The position numbers and the translations under genes were made by a program. Under the pieces are notes generated by a model. The model did no database searches and was not told the origin of the DNA. It was given only the letters and a program-made list of their open reading frames with translations. Source: CADCTQ01 sp963844325 (GTDB lineage Bacteria; Bacteroidota; Bacteroidia; Cytophagales; 172606-1). Taken from it: a stretch of 64,000 nucleotides of DNA. The stretch is from positions 434,001 to 498,000 of the forward strand of contig CAWJNV010000002.1 in assembly GCA_963844325.1 (NCBI GenBank), in the 5' to 3' direction. Below are positions 54,201 to 63,100 of the stretch, piece by piece (position 1 is the stretch's first letter; the number at the start of each line of letters is the position of its first letter).

Positions 54201-54593
54201 GGGGCCCGCTACGAGTGGAACGTGGGGGCCGTCAGCAGCAGTTTGGAGTTTGGCAAGTACACCGGCGGGACCAACTACGCCGACGAGTCGGGCTTGGGTG
54301 ACGGCTGGTTGAAGGTCTACACCAGTTCCTCGGCCCGGCTGGCCGCCCAAAGACCAGCAGCCATTGAGACAATACGCGTCTACCCTAACCCCGCACGGGA
54401 AATGGTGCGCATTGATGGCACCGGCGGGCAGACGGTTGTGCATCTGCTTGATTTGCAGGGTCGGCTGCTGCGTCGCAGCACGGGCAATGAGGCCATAGAC
54501 CTTAACGTGGCCCAACTGCCCGCCGGGCTGTATCTGCTGCGAATACAATCTGCGGCCGGCATTATTATCCGCCGGTTCACCGTTCAGCGTTAG
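51264..54593 (+). CDS. Beta-helix/Ig/PA14 surface protein with T9SS sorting domain, copy B
   Basis: 1109 residues from the ATG at 51264 (MNTSYKYIWALLLLLTAGVT); the longer frame from 51054 overlaps the previous gene and is rejected. The signal peptide ends ALAQ. The beta-helix (about 30-460) opens TYYFNPNGNDALDGLSPATA, with a core unlike copy A in detail (EAKDFNDHGMYVMGYQGAPI, VHHNVIDGTATGNTY). The cassette GAYEFSG-Ig-PA14-Ig-unnamed domain is shared with copy A. The T9SS domain (VYPNPAREMVRIDGTGGQTV) differs again. Tandem placement and shared domains suggest duplication, then divergence of the helix. Probably surface-displayed beside the SusC/SusD importer; substrate unknown. Confidence 0.88.
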   Translation: MNTSYKYIWALLLLLTAGVTTALAQNTYYFNPNGNDALDGLSPATAWKKMSAHVYNLPAGNHTWQFAPGTYQETVDVDLPAGVSLKGAGIGQTIFQTTSGTILNAYSSSPINGNQTVEGITFDGRGRLTSVGVKFQNRNNLTIRNVEAKDFNDHGMYVMGYQGAPITNILIENCIISNSARVSADVGGALIINNVNGAIIRNTTFNLSTSQAYGIKQQGGPYYNLKIYGCTFNMTTRITTGPYQGVPFAIELFRGSGSYGPNEIYNNTLNNGTLSLVGGDKGTGTINYKIYDNRIIQPEGPGFAWLEAACSDGEVYNNYITNPGEEGITISGTENAWDDQPRRNWTVHHNVIDGTATGNTYVPKFVNLKGNRNLAENIRIYNNTIAINQPDYRGVEIYIPVNNLEVRNNLFLYSNNVITVIDAGAVTFTNANVTNNRHAPGNWYQQWGTGSPVINASNNITSDPGLKLTGNKPAPYYEPAASSSAVVDAGTTAGLPAFAFQGNAPDIGAYEFSGTGTANQPPAVSLTSPTNGSTYSAPASISLSANASDANGTVSKVEFFQGTTKLGEDLTSPYSYSWTGVAAGTYSLSARATDNAGAVTTSSSVSVTVSSTAFTGREPENPATTLGGLNYKYYQGLWDVLPNFNALTPVKTGSVTNFDLSPRTVNDNFGFLYEGYVSVPSDGTYTFYTSSDDGSKLYIGSTEVVNNDGLHGAQERSGSLALKAGKHALRVVFFEQWGGELLEVRYQGPTIAKQLIPASALFRLPATSNQSPSVSLTSPANGATYTAPASISLSASASDADNTVSKVEFFQGTTKLGEDLTSPYSYSWTGVAAGTYSLSARATDNGGAVTTSSSVSVTVSAPTSSTALIDLSHGGGGYNSFGAPADEVKRYQTFLAGTNPRITSVEVKIRKYNGATQSNVTVELYATSANKPTGSPLASATIAASLVGTAGTVVSAPLSYSGLINGSKYAIVLGQQTPQGARYEWNVGAVSSSLEFGKYTGGTNYADESGLGDGWLKVYTSSSARLAAQRPAAIETIRVYPNPAREMVRIDGTGGQTVVHLLDLQGRLLRRSTGNEAIDLNVAQLPAGLYLLRIQSAAGIIIRRFTVQR
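52638..54391 (+). repeat. 1,754-bp intragenic direct repeat, copy B
   Basis: Partner of 49135-50888. Its first Ig module resembles its own second Ig module more than copy A's first does (for example SYSWTGVAAGTYSLSARATD), which points to local conversion between Ig modules. Confidence 0.9.
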
Positions 54594-54916
54594 AAGATTA
54601 CCAACAGATCACAGTTAGGATACCATTGACAGACAGGTAAGCAAAGAGCCTGCCTGTCAATGCCTCTAATCCTGCAAAGCAGCAATACAGTTAAAAAAGG
54701 TTAACGGAGGTAAGCCTAGACTATTGAAATCAGGATCACACGCAGTGCATTTTCAGAAAGGAAAAAATAGCCGTAATTTACCGGGTGTAAATCTTGTTTG
54801 GGCTTTTAGTGCTTCACGCGGGATACTACGGGATGCTCATTCGGTGGCTCACGCGTATGTTTTGGATGACATCCCGGATGTTAATTCAATTTGTTCCTTT
54901 TGCACAAACCGCACGT
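54594..54916. other. Intergenic region with a hairpin, upstream of the FecR gene
   Basis: About 320 bp. Apart from the hairpin at 54625-54661 it holds an open stretch in frame with the FecR gene (from 54794) that encodes an unlikely hydrophobic leader. The promoter of the FecR-SusC-SusD set should lie here. No clear TAnnTTTG element was seen. Confidence 0.4.
54625..54661. terminator. Hairpin after the beta-helix genes, terminator-like
   Basis: attgacagacagg pairs with cctgcctgtcaat at 12 of 13 positions around an 11-base loop, 32 bp after the stop of copy B. No T-run follows, so it may be a 3' stabilising stem or an inefficient terminator. Confidence 0.5.
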
Positions 54917-55963
54917 ATGGCGAACGTTGAAGACTTAGTGGCCGATGAATCCTTTGTGCGGTACTACAACCACCGTACAGACCCACAGGCAGTCAGCCAC
55001 CCTGATGTGGTATACTGGCAGCAGTGGATTGCCCAGCACCCGGAACACCAAAATGAAATTACCGAAGCACTCCAGTTGCTTACTTTACTTCACCAGTCTG
55101 ATATTGATTCTGGCACCCTCCTCGAACGGCAAATCCGTCTGAAAGCTACGCTGTACGCTGCCCTGGACCAGCAAAAAGCCGTCCCTGCCCAGGGGGCGGA
55201 AGAAAAGAAGATACACCCATTTCATTTTGGTCCGGTATGGTACCGCCCGTGGGCGGCAGCCGTATTGATTCTGTTTCTTTGCACCGGATTGTTGTGGTGG
55301 TACCTATCCCCAAAAACCGTCCATATAACTACCGGTTACGGCCAGCAACTCAGTCACCAGCTCCCCGACGGGTCCCTCGTAACGATGAACGGCAACTCTA
55401 TGCTTCGCTACGCGGCCCGTTGGAATGCGGAGGACAGCCGGGAGGTGTGGCTCGAAGGAGAGTCATTTCTATCGGTACGGCACCAGCGGGGAAAGCCGTT
55501 CCGGGTGCACCTTGCTCAAAGCACGGTAGAGGTACTTGGTACGGAATTTTCCGTCAGAAACCGGAAAAATAGTTTGCGAGTAGTACTAAATTCAGGTAAA
55601 ATATCAATTAACTTTGGTAATGACACCCAACCGCTGCTGATGCGTCCTGGTGACCTGGTGCAATACGTACCGGCCAGCGGCAAATGGGTAAAACGCAGCG
55701 TGGATGCGGGGCAATATGCTGCCTGGAAAGACAACCGGCTGGTATTTAATCGTACTCCGCTGACGGAGATAGCCCAACTCATTGAGGATACCTATGGCCT
55801 GCAGGTGCACATTACGGACGACACGCTGAAAAACCGCCAGCTCACCGGTACCCTTCCCGCCGACGACCTGGGCGTGTTGCTGAAGGGAATATCCGGTGTA
55901 CTGAACTTGCACGTCAGGCGGGACAAAAATCAGTTACACATCGGACCGGCCAGAGTTCCGTAA
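54917..55963 (+). CDS. FecR-family anti-sigma factor (second)
   Basis: 348 residues from the ATG at 54917 (MANVEDLVADESFVRYYNHR). The cytoplasmic part is 1-105, a single transmembrane helix covers about 112-130, and the FecR domain follows (LPDGSLVTMNGNSMLRYAAR, VWLEGESFLSVRHQ, VEVLGTEFSVRNRK). A DUF4974-like C-terminus (LVFNRTPLTEIAQLIEDTYG) completes it. It should restrain an ECF sigma factor and respond to the STN domain of the SusC encoded 27 bp downstream. No sigma gene is adjacent; the candidate at 38319-38912 is 16 kb away on the other strand. Confidence 0.92.
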   Translation: MANVEDLVADESFVRYYNHRTDPQAVSHPDVVYWQQWIAQHPEHQNEITEALQLLTLLHQSDIDSGTLLERQIRLKATLYAALDQQKAVPAQGAEEKKIHPFHFGPVWYRPWAAAVLILFLCTGLLWWYLSPKTVHITTGYGQQLSHQLPDGSLVTMNGNSMLRYAARWNAEDSREVWLEGESFLSVRHQRGKPFRVHLAQSTVEVLGTEFSVRNRKNSLRVVLNSGKISINFGNDTQPLLMRPGDLVQYVPASGKWVKRSVDAGQYAAWKDNRLVFNRTPLTEIAQLIEDTYGLQVHITDDTLKNRQLTGTLPADDLGVLLKGISGVLNLHVRRDKNQLHIGPARVP

Positions 55964-55990
55964 GCTGTCCGGCCTTTGGCTCTACAGGTT

Positions 55991-58900
55991 ATGAAGCAGA
56001 CATTGTCCCGGCCTTTTACGCGTACCGACCGGCTTTTTCGCCGGTTTTATCTAATGCGTAGTGCGCTTTTTTGTTGCCTGTTAGGAATCACCAGTGCCAT
56101 TTTTATCCCTTTGTCCGGCCAGTCCGCGGCCCTGGCGCCGCAACCATCCGCTTCACGCGTATCCCTGCTTATTGTGCTGCGTGAGATTGAGACAAAACAT
56201 CAAGTTTTCCTCTTTTTTGAAAGTCGGATTGTGGAGGAAAAGTACCTGGACACACCGCCCGTTGCAGCCGATGCTGAAACTGCCCTGACAGAGGCTTTGC
56301 GACCATTCCCGCTTACATTCAGCAAGATAAACGCTAATACCTACATCATCCGGGAACAGCCTGTTTCTCCTGCTCCCCCCTCACTTACCGCTGACGTGCC
56401 GGGGCATGCTGCGGTCAAGACCAGAACCCCGGAGGCCGGCGGTCCAGTCGCATCGCCAGCGCTGGTACTGGTAACGGGCCGGGTGACCATGAAACCAGAG
56501 GGTACTCCCTTATCGGGCGCCAGTGTGCTGGCAAAGGGAAGCACCAACAGCACCATCACGGCGGCTGACGGTTCTTACGCACTGCGGGTGCCACAGAACG
56601 GCACTACACTCGTGTTCTCATCGGTTGGGTTTGAGAAGCTGGAACATCTTCTCAGTGCTCAAACCGTGCTGAACGTAGCGTTGCATCCGGCTACACAGGC
56701 GCTCCGTGAAGTAGTAGTTGTTGGCTACGGCACGCAGGCGCGACGCGACGTCACTGGAGCAGTAAGCTCATTAGGCGAAGAGCAACTGCGAGCCGGCGCT
56801 CCTACGACGTTTGATCAGGCGCTACAGGGCCGGGTGGCAGGAGTAAGCATATCGCAAGGAAATGCTTCTCCTGGAGGGGCTGTGTACGTACGCATTCGCG
56901 GGGCTGGATCTACCGGCAACAACGCCCCATTGTACGTCATTGACGGTCTACCGGTCTTCGCGGATCTGCCCATCAGCCAGAGCTGGGGAGCATCCGACAC
57001 GCAAAACCCCCTGCTTACCCTCAGCCCCGCCGACATTGAAAGCATTGATGTACTGAAAGACGCCTCGGCAACGGCGATTTACGGCGCCCGGGCCGCCAAT
57101 GGCGTGGTTGTGGTGACAACGCGGCGAGGGCGGCCCGGACCCTCACAACTGACTTTTGACTCGTACTATGGCCTGCAAAGGCCGACCCGTCTGCCGTCCA
57201 TGCTTACCGCGCCGCAGTACATCGAGTTAAGTAATGAAGTGCGCGGCGAACTGGGCCGTCCTCCCTTTTCGGAGTACAGCGACCCTTACCAGTGGGGAAG
57301 CGGGGCCGATTGGATGGGCGCCTTGTTGCGGCCGGCAGCCGTACAAAGCCATTCCTTGAGCGTGCAAGGCGGGAGTAAAGAAACTCAGTTCGCCCTGACC
57401 GGCACCTACTTTCGTCAGGAAGGAGTCGTCATTCATTCCGGTTTGAGTCGCTATAGTTTTCGCCTTAATTTAGATCACCAGATGGGAAAACGCATGCGGG
57501 TGGGTGGCAGCCTTTCACTTTCCCGTTCAGTCGGCAACGTGCTGCAAACCAACGATGTGTTCAACGGCATGATTTTGCAGTCCCTGCGGGCATTGCCCAC
57601 CCGGACCATCTACGCCCCGGACGGCAGTTTTTCAAGAAGTGACAACGCAGAAGTGTTTGGCCAGGGCAATCCGCTGGGCAAAGTAATGGTGGTAGACAAC
57701 CAATTAGCGGCCAGTCGCTTTACCGGCAACGCTTACCTGGAGTATGTCCCTGGTCCCTATTTAACCCTGCGTAGTCAGGTAGGGGTAGATATGACCTACG
57801 GATATTCGCAACGGCATTTCCCCAAGTACGACTTCGGAGCCACTGATCTGAATTCCATTGTATTAAATTCCGTCTGGAGTACACAGTCGCTGAACTGGCT
57901 TAGTGAGCAGACGCTCACCTACCGCCGCATTCTTGGTGGAAAACATTCACTGACGGCACTGGCAGGTTTTACTACCCAGAAAAACACGGATACCGGCGAT
58001 TTTTTATATTCAGAAGGACAGCCCGACAACCGCATCCGGCTATTGGGAGCCGGCACCCTCAGCTACATCAAGGATACCCGCACCGCCGTGGGTTTGGTCT
58101 CGGCCGTCAGCCGCCTGAACTATGATTTTAACCGCCGTTACCTCGTTACCCTTACTGTACGCACCGACGGTTCCTCGCGCTTCGGTCCGCGGCACCGGTT
58201 TGGGGTTTTTCCGGCTGCCTCGCTGGGATGGCGGTTGTCCGAAGAATCCTTTCTGCGCCTGCCGAGCGCGGTGCAGGAACTCAAACTGCGGGCTAGTCAT
58301 GGTTTGTCAGGCAACCAGGCCATACCGGATTTTCTCTACCTTTCTACCGTAAGCGCCGACACATACACGTGGGGAAATGCCGCTGCCATCGGGATGGCGC
58401 CCAGTCAGTTTGCCAACGCCGACTTGAAATGGGAAACGGCAGCGCAAACGGGCGTTGGGTTGGACGCCGAACTCTGGCGGGGACGATTAACTGCCACCGC
58501 GGATTGGTACGTAAAAAACACCCGGGACCTACTGGTGCAACAACCAGTACCCGTCACTTCCGGCTTTACGCAAAGCTCCTACGTGAACCTGGGACGCATC
58601 CGCAACCAGGGCTGGGAACTGGCCCTCACGGCCCGCCCGCTACCCGGGGCTTTTCAATGGGAATCCACCCTTACCTTAGGCCATAACCGAAACCGGGTGC
58701 TGGCGCTGGCCCGTGACGTGGGAGGCTTGAAAAACCAGATTTTTGCCAACGCCCTTTTTTCGCGTCCGCCAGTAAGCATTACCCAAGCCGGCAGCCCGCT
58801 GGGGAGCTTTTACGGGCTGGTCATGGAAGGCATCTTTCAAGACGTGGAAGAAATTCAAGCCTCAGCGCAACGCGATGTGCCCGGTATTGCTCCGGGCGAC

Positions 58901-59476
58901 GTACGCTTTCGGGACCTCGACCATAACGGCCGGATTGACGAAAATGACCGCACTGTAATTGGCAACCCCAACCCCCGGCTGGTGTTTGGCTCAGCCAATG
59001 CATTTGCCTGGAAAGGCCTGGAGTTGAATGTGTTTCTACAAGGCGTAAGGGGGCGGGAGGTATTTAATTTCGCCCGGCTTTTCACCGAAAGTCTGGACGG
59101 ACGAACCAACAATACAACCGTAGCCTTAAGCCGCTGGCAGGGTCCCGGTACCAGTCAGACCGTGCCACGTGCCACCACCGCCATGTACCCGCACAACGCC
59201 CAGCCTTCGAGCCGCTACGTGGAAGACGGTTCATATCTGCGCATCCGCACGGTAACGTTGGCGCTGAACCTTCCCCCGTCGTGGCGGAATGTCCTGCACC
59301 TGCGGGTGGCTCGCCTGTACATAAGTGGTCAGAACCTGTTTACCTTTACCCATTATTCGGGCTTTGACCCCGAAGTAAACAGCAATGCCCAGGCCGGTGA
59401 TCTCTCGCAAGGGATAGACTACATCAGTTACCCTACTGCCCGGGTGTTTATGGCCGGGATGCGGGTTACCTTTTGA
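55991..59476 (+). CDS. SusC/RagA-family TonB-dependent transducer with STN domain
   Basis: 1161 residues from the ATG at 55991 (MKQTLSRPFTRTDRLFRRFY); the TTG at 55976 is less likely. After the signal region comes an STN domain (about 45-118; LREIETKHQVFLFFESRIVE), then a Pro/Ala-rich linker. A carboxypeptidase-like domain (GRVTMKPEGTPLSGASVLAK) precedes the SusC signature EVVVVGYGTQARRDVTGAVS, plug and barrel. The STN domain, absent from the SusC at 42853, and the FecR gene immediately upstream mark it as a signalling importer. It pairs with the SusD encoded 28 bp downstream. Substrate unknown. Confidence 0.95.
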   Translation: MKQTLSRPFTRTDRLFRRFYLMRSALFCCLLGITSAIFIPLSGQSAALAPQPSASRVSLLIVLREIETKHQVFLFFESRIVEEKYLDTPPVAADAETALTEALRPFPLTFSKINANTYIIREQPVSPAPPSLTADVPGHAAVKTRTPEAGGPVASPALVLVTGRVTMKPEGTPLSGASVLAKGSTNSTITAADGSYALRVPQNGTTLVFSSVGFEKLEHLLSAQTVLNVALHPATQALREVVVVGYGTQARRDVTGAVSSLGEEQLRAGAPTTFDQALQGRVAGVSISQGNASPGGAVYVRIRGAGSTGNNAPLYVIDGLPVFADLPISQSWGASDTQNPLLTLSPADIESIDVLKDASATAIYGARAANGVVVVTTRRGRPGPSQLTFDSYYGLQRPTRLPSMLTAPQYIELSNEVRGELGRPPFSEYSDPYQWGSGADWMGALLRPAAVQSHSLSVQGGSKETQFALTGTYFRQEGVVIHSGLSRYSFRLNLDHQMGKRMRVGGSLSLSRSVGNVLQTNDVFNGMILQSLRALPTRTIYAPDGSFSRSDNAEVFGQGNPLGKVMVVDNQLAASRFTGNAYLEYVPGPYLTLRSQVGVDMTYGYSQRHFPKYDFGATDLNSIVLNSVWSTQSLNWLSEQTLTYRRILGGKHSLTALAGFTTQKNTDTGDFLYSEGQPDNRIRLLGAGTLSYIKDTRTAVGLVSAVSRLNYDFNRRYLVTLTVRTDGSSRFGPRHRFGVFPAASLGWRLSEESFLRLPSAVQELKLRASHGLSGNQAIPDFLYLSTVSADTYTWGNAAAIGMAPSQFANADLKWETAAQTGVGLDAELWRGRLTATADWYVKNTRDLLVQQPVPVTSGFTQSSYVNLGRIRNQGWELALTARPLPGAFQWESTLTLGHNRNRVLALARDVGGLKNQIFANALFSRPPVSITQAGSPLGSFYGLVMEGIFQDVEEIQASAQRDVPGIAPGDVRFRDLDHNGRIDENDRTVIGNPNPRLVFGSANAFAWKGLELNVFLQGVRGREVFNFARLFTESLDGRTNNTTVALSRWQGPGTSQTVPRATTAMYPHNAQPSSRYVEDGSYLRIRTVTLALNLPPSWRNVLHLRVARLYISGQNLFTFTHYSGFDPEVNSNAQAGDLSQGIDYISYPTARVFMAGMRVTF

Positions 59477-59503
59477 ATTGCACAAGCCGCCTAAAAATCA
59501 GAC

Positions 59504-60970
59504 ATGTACCCCATTATGTCCCACCGGCCATTCCTGTTAAAAACCGTTCACTACATCTTTCCGGTGATTTGGCTAGGTTTGTCTTTTTGGCTGGCCGGAT
59601 GCAATAGCCTGTTGGACCAAGAGCCGCTAGACCGCCTGACCGATGACAACTTCTACGTAGATTCTGCCTCCGCCAACGCCGCTTCAACGGCCTGCTACGC
59701 GCCGCTGGCGCAGGAGGGCGGTTACCAGTACGCGCTGTGGGCAATTACGGACGGGCTCAGTGACGATGCCATCGGATACGACGCCTTTGAGGGATGGAAT
59801 GTACCCCCAAACGATCCGCTGGTATACAAGCTCTGGAGCAGTCATTACACGGGCATTCACCGTTGCAATGTTGTCATTGATAAAGTGCCTGGAATTACCA
59901 TGCGGACGGGTTTGAAAGAACAATACATGGCCGAGGCGCGGTTTCTGCGAGCCTTGTATTTGTATAACCTGGTAAGGCTTTTTGGCGATGTTCCCGCGCC
60001 CCTCTCCGTAGCCGGCCAGCTAGGCGACTTGTCAATACCCCGCCAGCCGGTTGCAATGGTATATGATCAGATTGAACAAGACTTGATATGGGCGCAGGAA
60101 AAGCTACCGCTGGTGCAGCGTGTAGAGGTAGGCCGGGCGACGCGCGGAGCTGCTCAGAGCCTGCTGGCGAGTGTATATCTTACGCAGGGCCGGTGGTCCG
60201 AATCGGCAAGCCTTGCCGCTAGAGTAATCAGTTCTAATGTCTACTCGCTGGAACCACGCTTCGATGACAATTTTAAAGCAAGCACCAAAAACGGTCCGGA
60301 AAGCGTCTTTGCCGTTCAGTTCCGGTCGGGGGTGGAAGGAATCGGCAACTGGGCTAGTGACTTTCAAGGACCGGCCGGGCTGCAAACTGGCGGCTACGAG
60401 ACCAATCCTCCCACTTTTGATACAATGCCACCCTTACCCAACCCTCATTGGACGGGAGGATTGGTACAGGCTTTTGAGCCGGGCGATGTACGCCGAGATA
60501 TATCCGTGTCAAATTACGGTGGTTATAATCGGTATACCCATCAGCCGCAAAGATATCTAGGACACAAATTCTTTACCGGTACTACGTATAATTTCAAGCA
60601 GAGCCCGGTTAATTACCCCGTGATCCGGTACGCTGAGGTACTGCTGACGCTGTCAGAAAGCCGCAACGAGCTAGGCGACATCACAGGAGCTACTCAGGCA
60701 TTGAACGAATTGCGCCAACGGGCGGGCTTACCTCTTGTATCTGGCTTATCCCAGGACCAACTTCGAAAAGCCATCCGGCATGAACGGCGTGTAGAGCTGT
60801 GTCTGGAGGCGCACCGCTGGTTTGATCTGTTGCGTTACGGCACGGCCACTGCTACATTACAAGCGCAAAATCCAGCCAGGTTTCTTGACCCGCAACGCGA
60901 GCGGCTTCCCATTCCTCAGCTTGAAATAGACCGAAATTCTCTTTTGAAGCAAAACCCGGGATATTATTAG
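59504..60970 (+). CDS. SusD/RagB-family nutrient-binding lipoprotein (second)
   Basis: 488 residues; WLAGC gives lipidated Cys33. A second in-frame ATG at 59516 is possible. SusD landmarks are present: EARFLRALYLYNLVRLFGDV, KNGPESVFAVQFRSG and, near the end, ERRVELCLEAHRWFDLLRYG. It is moderately similar to the SusD at 46045 but clearly divergent, so the two importers probably differ in ligand. It is the last gene of the FecR-SusC-SusD set, and no enzyme gene follows. Confidence 0.94.
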   Translation: MYPIMSHRPFLLKTVHYIFPVIWLGLSFWLAGCNSLLDQEPLDRLTDDNFYVDSASANAASTACYAPLAQEGGYQYALWAITDGLSDDAIGYDAFEGWNVPPNDPLVYKLWSSHYTGIHRCNVVIDKVPGITMRTGLKEQYMAEARFLRALYLYNLVRLFGDVPAPLSVAGQLGDLSIPRQPVAMVYDQIEQDLIWAQEKLPLVQRVEVGRATRGAAQSLLASVYLTQGRWSESASLAARVISSNVYSLEPRFDDNFKASTKNGPESVFAVQFRSGVEGIGNWASDFQGPAGLQTGGYETNPPTFDTMPPLPNPHWTGGLVQAFEPGDVRRDISVSNYGGYNRYTHQPQRYLGHKFFTGTTYNFKQSPVNYPVIRYAEVLLTLSESRNELGDITGATQALNELRQRAGLPLVSGLSQDQLRKAIRHERRVELCLEAHRWFDLLRYGTATATLQAQNPARFLDPQRERLPIPQLEIDRNSLLKQNPGYY

Positions 60971-61097
60971 CAGCCGTGATTCTAGTAGCGTTAATAGGAG
61001 TGTACAAGGAACGGTGTTAGGGAATATCAGAGTCAGTAATCGCTCTTGGGGATTGTTGGCTCCATCAAGCTGCCTGTCACAAGGCGTTCGTTTTCTA

Positions 61098-63095
61098 CTA
61101 TAAAGATGTCCGAGTTGTCATGCCATCCGTCAACTGTCTTTGGAGTTTTTCGATTTGATCCAGATACTCGCGTTCCTTGCGGTGCATTTCCTCCTGCGTG
61201 GCTGACAGCTCTTCCATATTCTGGCGCATTTCTTCTTCTTGAGCCCTTAGTTCTTCTGCTTGCTGTTGAGACCGCTGCAAGAGTTGTTTGGTCCGCTCAT
61301 TGATTCTAGAAGTAGCAATTGTTGAAGCAATGCTTTCGGCAACTTTCGTAATGAAAGCGATCTCAAACTCCTGGAATACCCTGAAGGAGGCTAGTTCTAC
61401 CACCCCTTCAACAGTGCCGTTGTTGATGAGGGGGATGATAAGCAGACATTTGGGAGTAGCTTGGCCAAGGCCACTGGTGATGGTCACGTAATGAGCCGGC
61501 ACTTCGGTCAGGAAAACAAGATCCTTTTCCAAGTAGCATTGACCTACTAATCCTTGTCCCACATCAATGATATGTTGCCGGTATTTTTTTCGCTCGTAGG
61601 CATAACAGGAAACCATGCTCAAATGAACATTCTTCGGGTCGCTGTCATTGGTGATGAAAAGGGCTCCCTGGTTGGCTTTCAGATATTTAACCAGGCTAGC
61701 AAGAATGGTATCTGCCAGTGAACCAAAGCTCTTGTCGGAGCGCAGAGTTTCCCCAAAGCGGGCCAGCCCTTCGGCCGTCCAATTGCGCTTTTCATCTTCT
61801 TCCTTAGCTGATTTCAAGTGGTCAATCATCTGGTTAACCGACTTGGCCAACTCGTCCTTCTCGCTCTTCACCTGGGCTTTGGTCGAAAAGTCACCTTTGG
61901 CAATAGATGCGCACACAGTAGTAATATCACGCTGTGAGTCAACCACCTTGAGAAAAGATTCGTTTAGTTTCTCAATCTCCAGGTTGCTGGCTGCTACTGG
62001 CTTGATGTCCAAATCCCCTAATGCTACCTGGCGGGCCACGTCTGAAACGTGAAAAATCGGACGCATTTGCTTCTTCAACAGCAGTACAATTACCAAGATA
62101 AACACGGACAGAAAGGCTACACTGATCAGAATCATTTTTAGCATTTCGGCTCTGGCAGTTTTGGTAATTTCGGCTAGCGGAAGGGTAATGCAAACCCGCC
62201 AGGGATTTTTAGAGTGGCCCATGTATAAGGGGACCGAAGCGATCAGGGTATCATTCTGAATAGTATACGCTTCAGCGGCGTTCATGGAATGAAACGCTTT
62301 AAAGAGCAGGTCTACTTGTTTGCCCAGCAAGTTGCTTCGGCCGGTAGCGGCGGCAATGGTGCCATTATGGGAAACTACAGCCAACTGGCCAACGCCCCCA
62401 AAAATGTTTTTCTGATCCTGGTCAACCATTTCCTGAAGCCATCCTAGGCTCAAATCGGCGCCGGTAATGCCCAGAAAGCGGCCATCCTTTTCAATGGGAG
62501 TAACTACTGATATCATCAGTACTTCTTCACCGGCAATTGAGTACAAGTAAGGATCAATAATTGACTCTTGCCCGCTGTTCTTGGGAATCTGGTAATAATC
62601 TCCCGATCCCTGGGTCTCGTACCCAACCAGGGGTTCGAGAGTAATATGATTATTGCTTCTCACCCAGTAGGGCACAAATCTGCCCGTGTGGTCGTGGCCA
62701 CTGGTGTTGGCATACAGGCTATCCTTGCCGTCAAAAGCATTAGGTTCCCAACCAGTGTAAAAGCCCAGTACAGTAGGATGCTTTTCCAGGTAATTCTTCA
62801 ACATGGCGTTCACATCTTCCCGGGAAATGCTGCTCGACATTCCAAGGTCTTTGGTAGCCAACAGCCCGCCTGCGAAAGCCCGGCTTCCATCTAGGGGAAC
62901 TTCAATAATGGCTTTAAGCCTGCCTGAATAATCTCTGGCAAAAGCCACCGCATTTTGGGTAGCAGCGCTAATTTCCGTATTCCTCAGCCGGATGACCGAG
63001 TAGGTAATCAGTAGACTCACCAGCAGGAATGTTGACGCACCTACTAGCAGGGATACTTTAAAGCTGATGGTGTTATAGCGGTTCTGGGTAAGCAT
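61098..63095 (-). CDS. Cache-HAMP-GAF sensor protein without an output domain
   Basis: 665 residues. TM1 is at about 13-35. A large extracytoplasmic dCache domain fills about 36-315 (FVPYWVRSNNHITLEPLVGY, then VTPIEKDGRFLGITGADLSL). TM2 is at about 318-340, followed by a HAMP-like stretch (VARQVALGDLDIKP). A GAF domain (about 455-600) and a long C-terminal coiled coil (QQQAEELRAQEEEMRQNMEE) end it. There is no histidine kinase, cyclase, phosphatase or MCP signalling tip. It may signal through a coiled-coil partner or the operon neighbour. Its gene starts 5 bp after the stop of the DUF6733-like gene, so the two are co-transcribed. Confidence 0.88.
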   Translation of the reverse strand: MLTQNRYNTISFKVSLLVGASTFLLVSLLITYSVIRLRNTEISAATQNAVAFARDYSGRLKAIIEVPLDGSRAFAGGLLATKDLGMSSSISREDVNAMLKNYLEKHPTVLGFYTGWEPNAFDGKDSLYANTSGHDHTGRFVPYWVRSNNHITLEPLVGYETQGSGDYYQIPKNSGQESIIDPYLYSIAGEEVLMISVVTPIEKDGRFLGITGADLSLGWLQEMVDQDQKNIFGGVGQLAVVSHNGTIAAATGRSNLLGKQVDLLFKAFHSMNAAEAYTIQNDTLIASVPLYMGHSKNPWRVCITLPLAEITKTARAEMLKMILISVAFLSVFILVIVLLLKKQMRPIFHVSDVARQVALGDLDIKPVAASNLEIEKLNESFLKVVDSQRDITTVCASIAKGDFSTKAQVKSEKDELAKSVNQMIDHLKSAKEEDEKRNWTAEGLARFGETLRSDKSFGSLADTILASLVKYLKANQGALFITNDSDPKNVHLSMVSCYAYERKKYRQHIIDVGQGLVGQCYLEKDLVFLTEVPAHYVTITSGLGQATPKCLLIIPLINNGTVEGVVELASFRVFQEFEIAFITKVAESIASTIATSRINERTKQLLQRSQQQAEELRAQEEEMRQNMEELSATQEEMHRKEREYLDQIEKLQRQLTDGMTTRTSL

Positions 63096-63100
63096 GGGCC

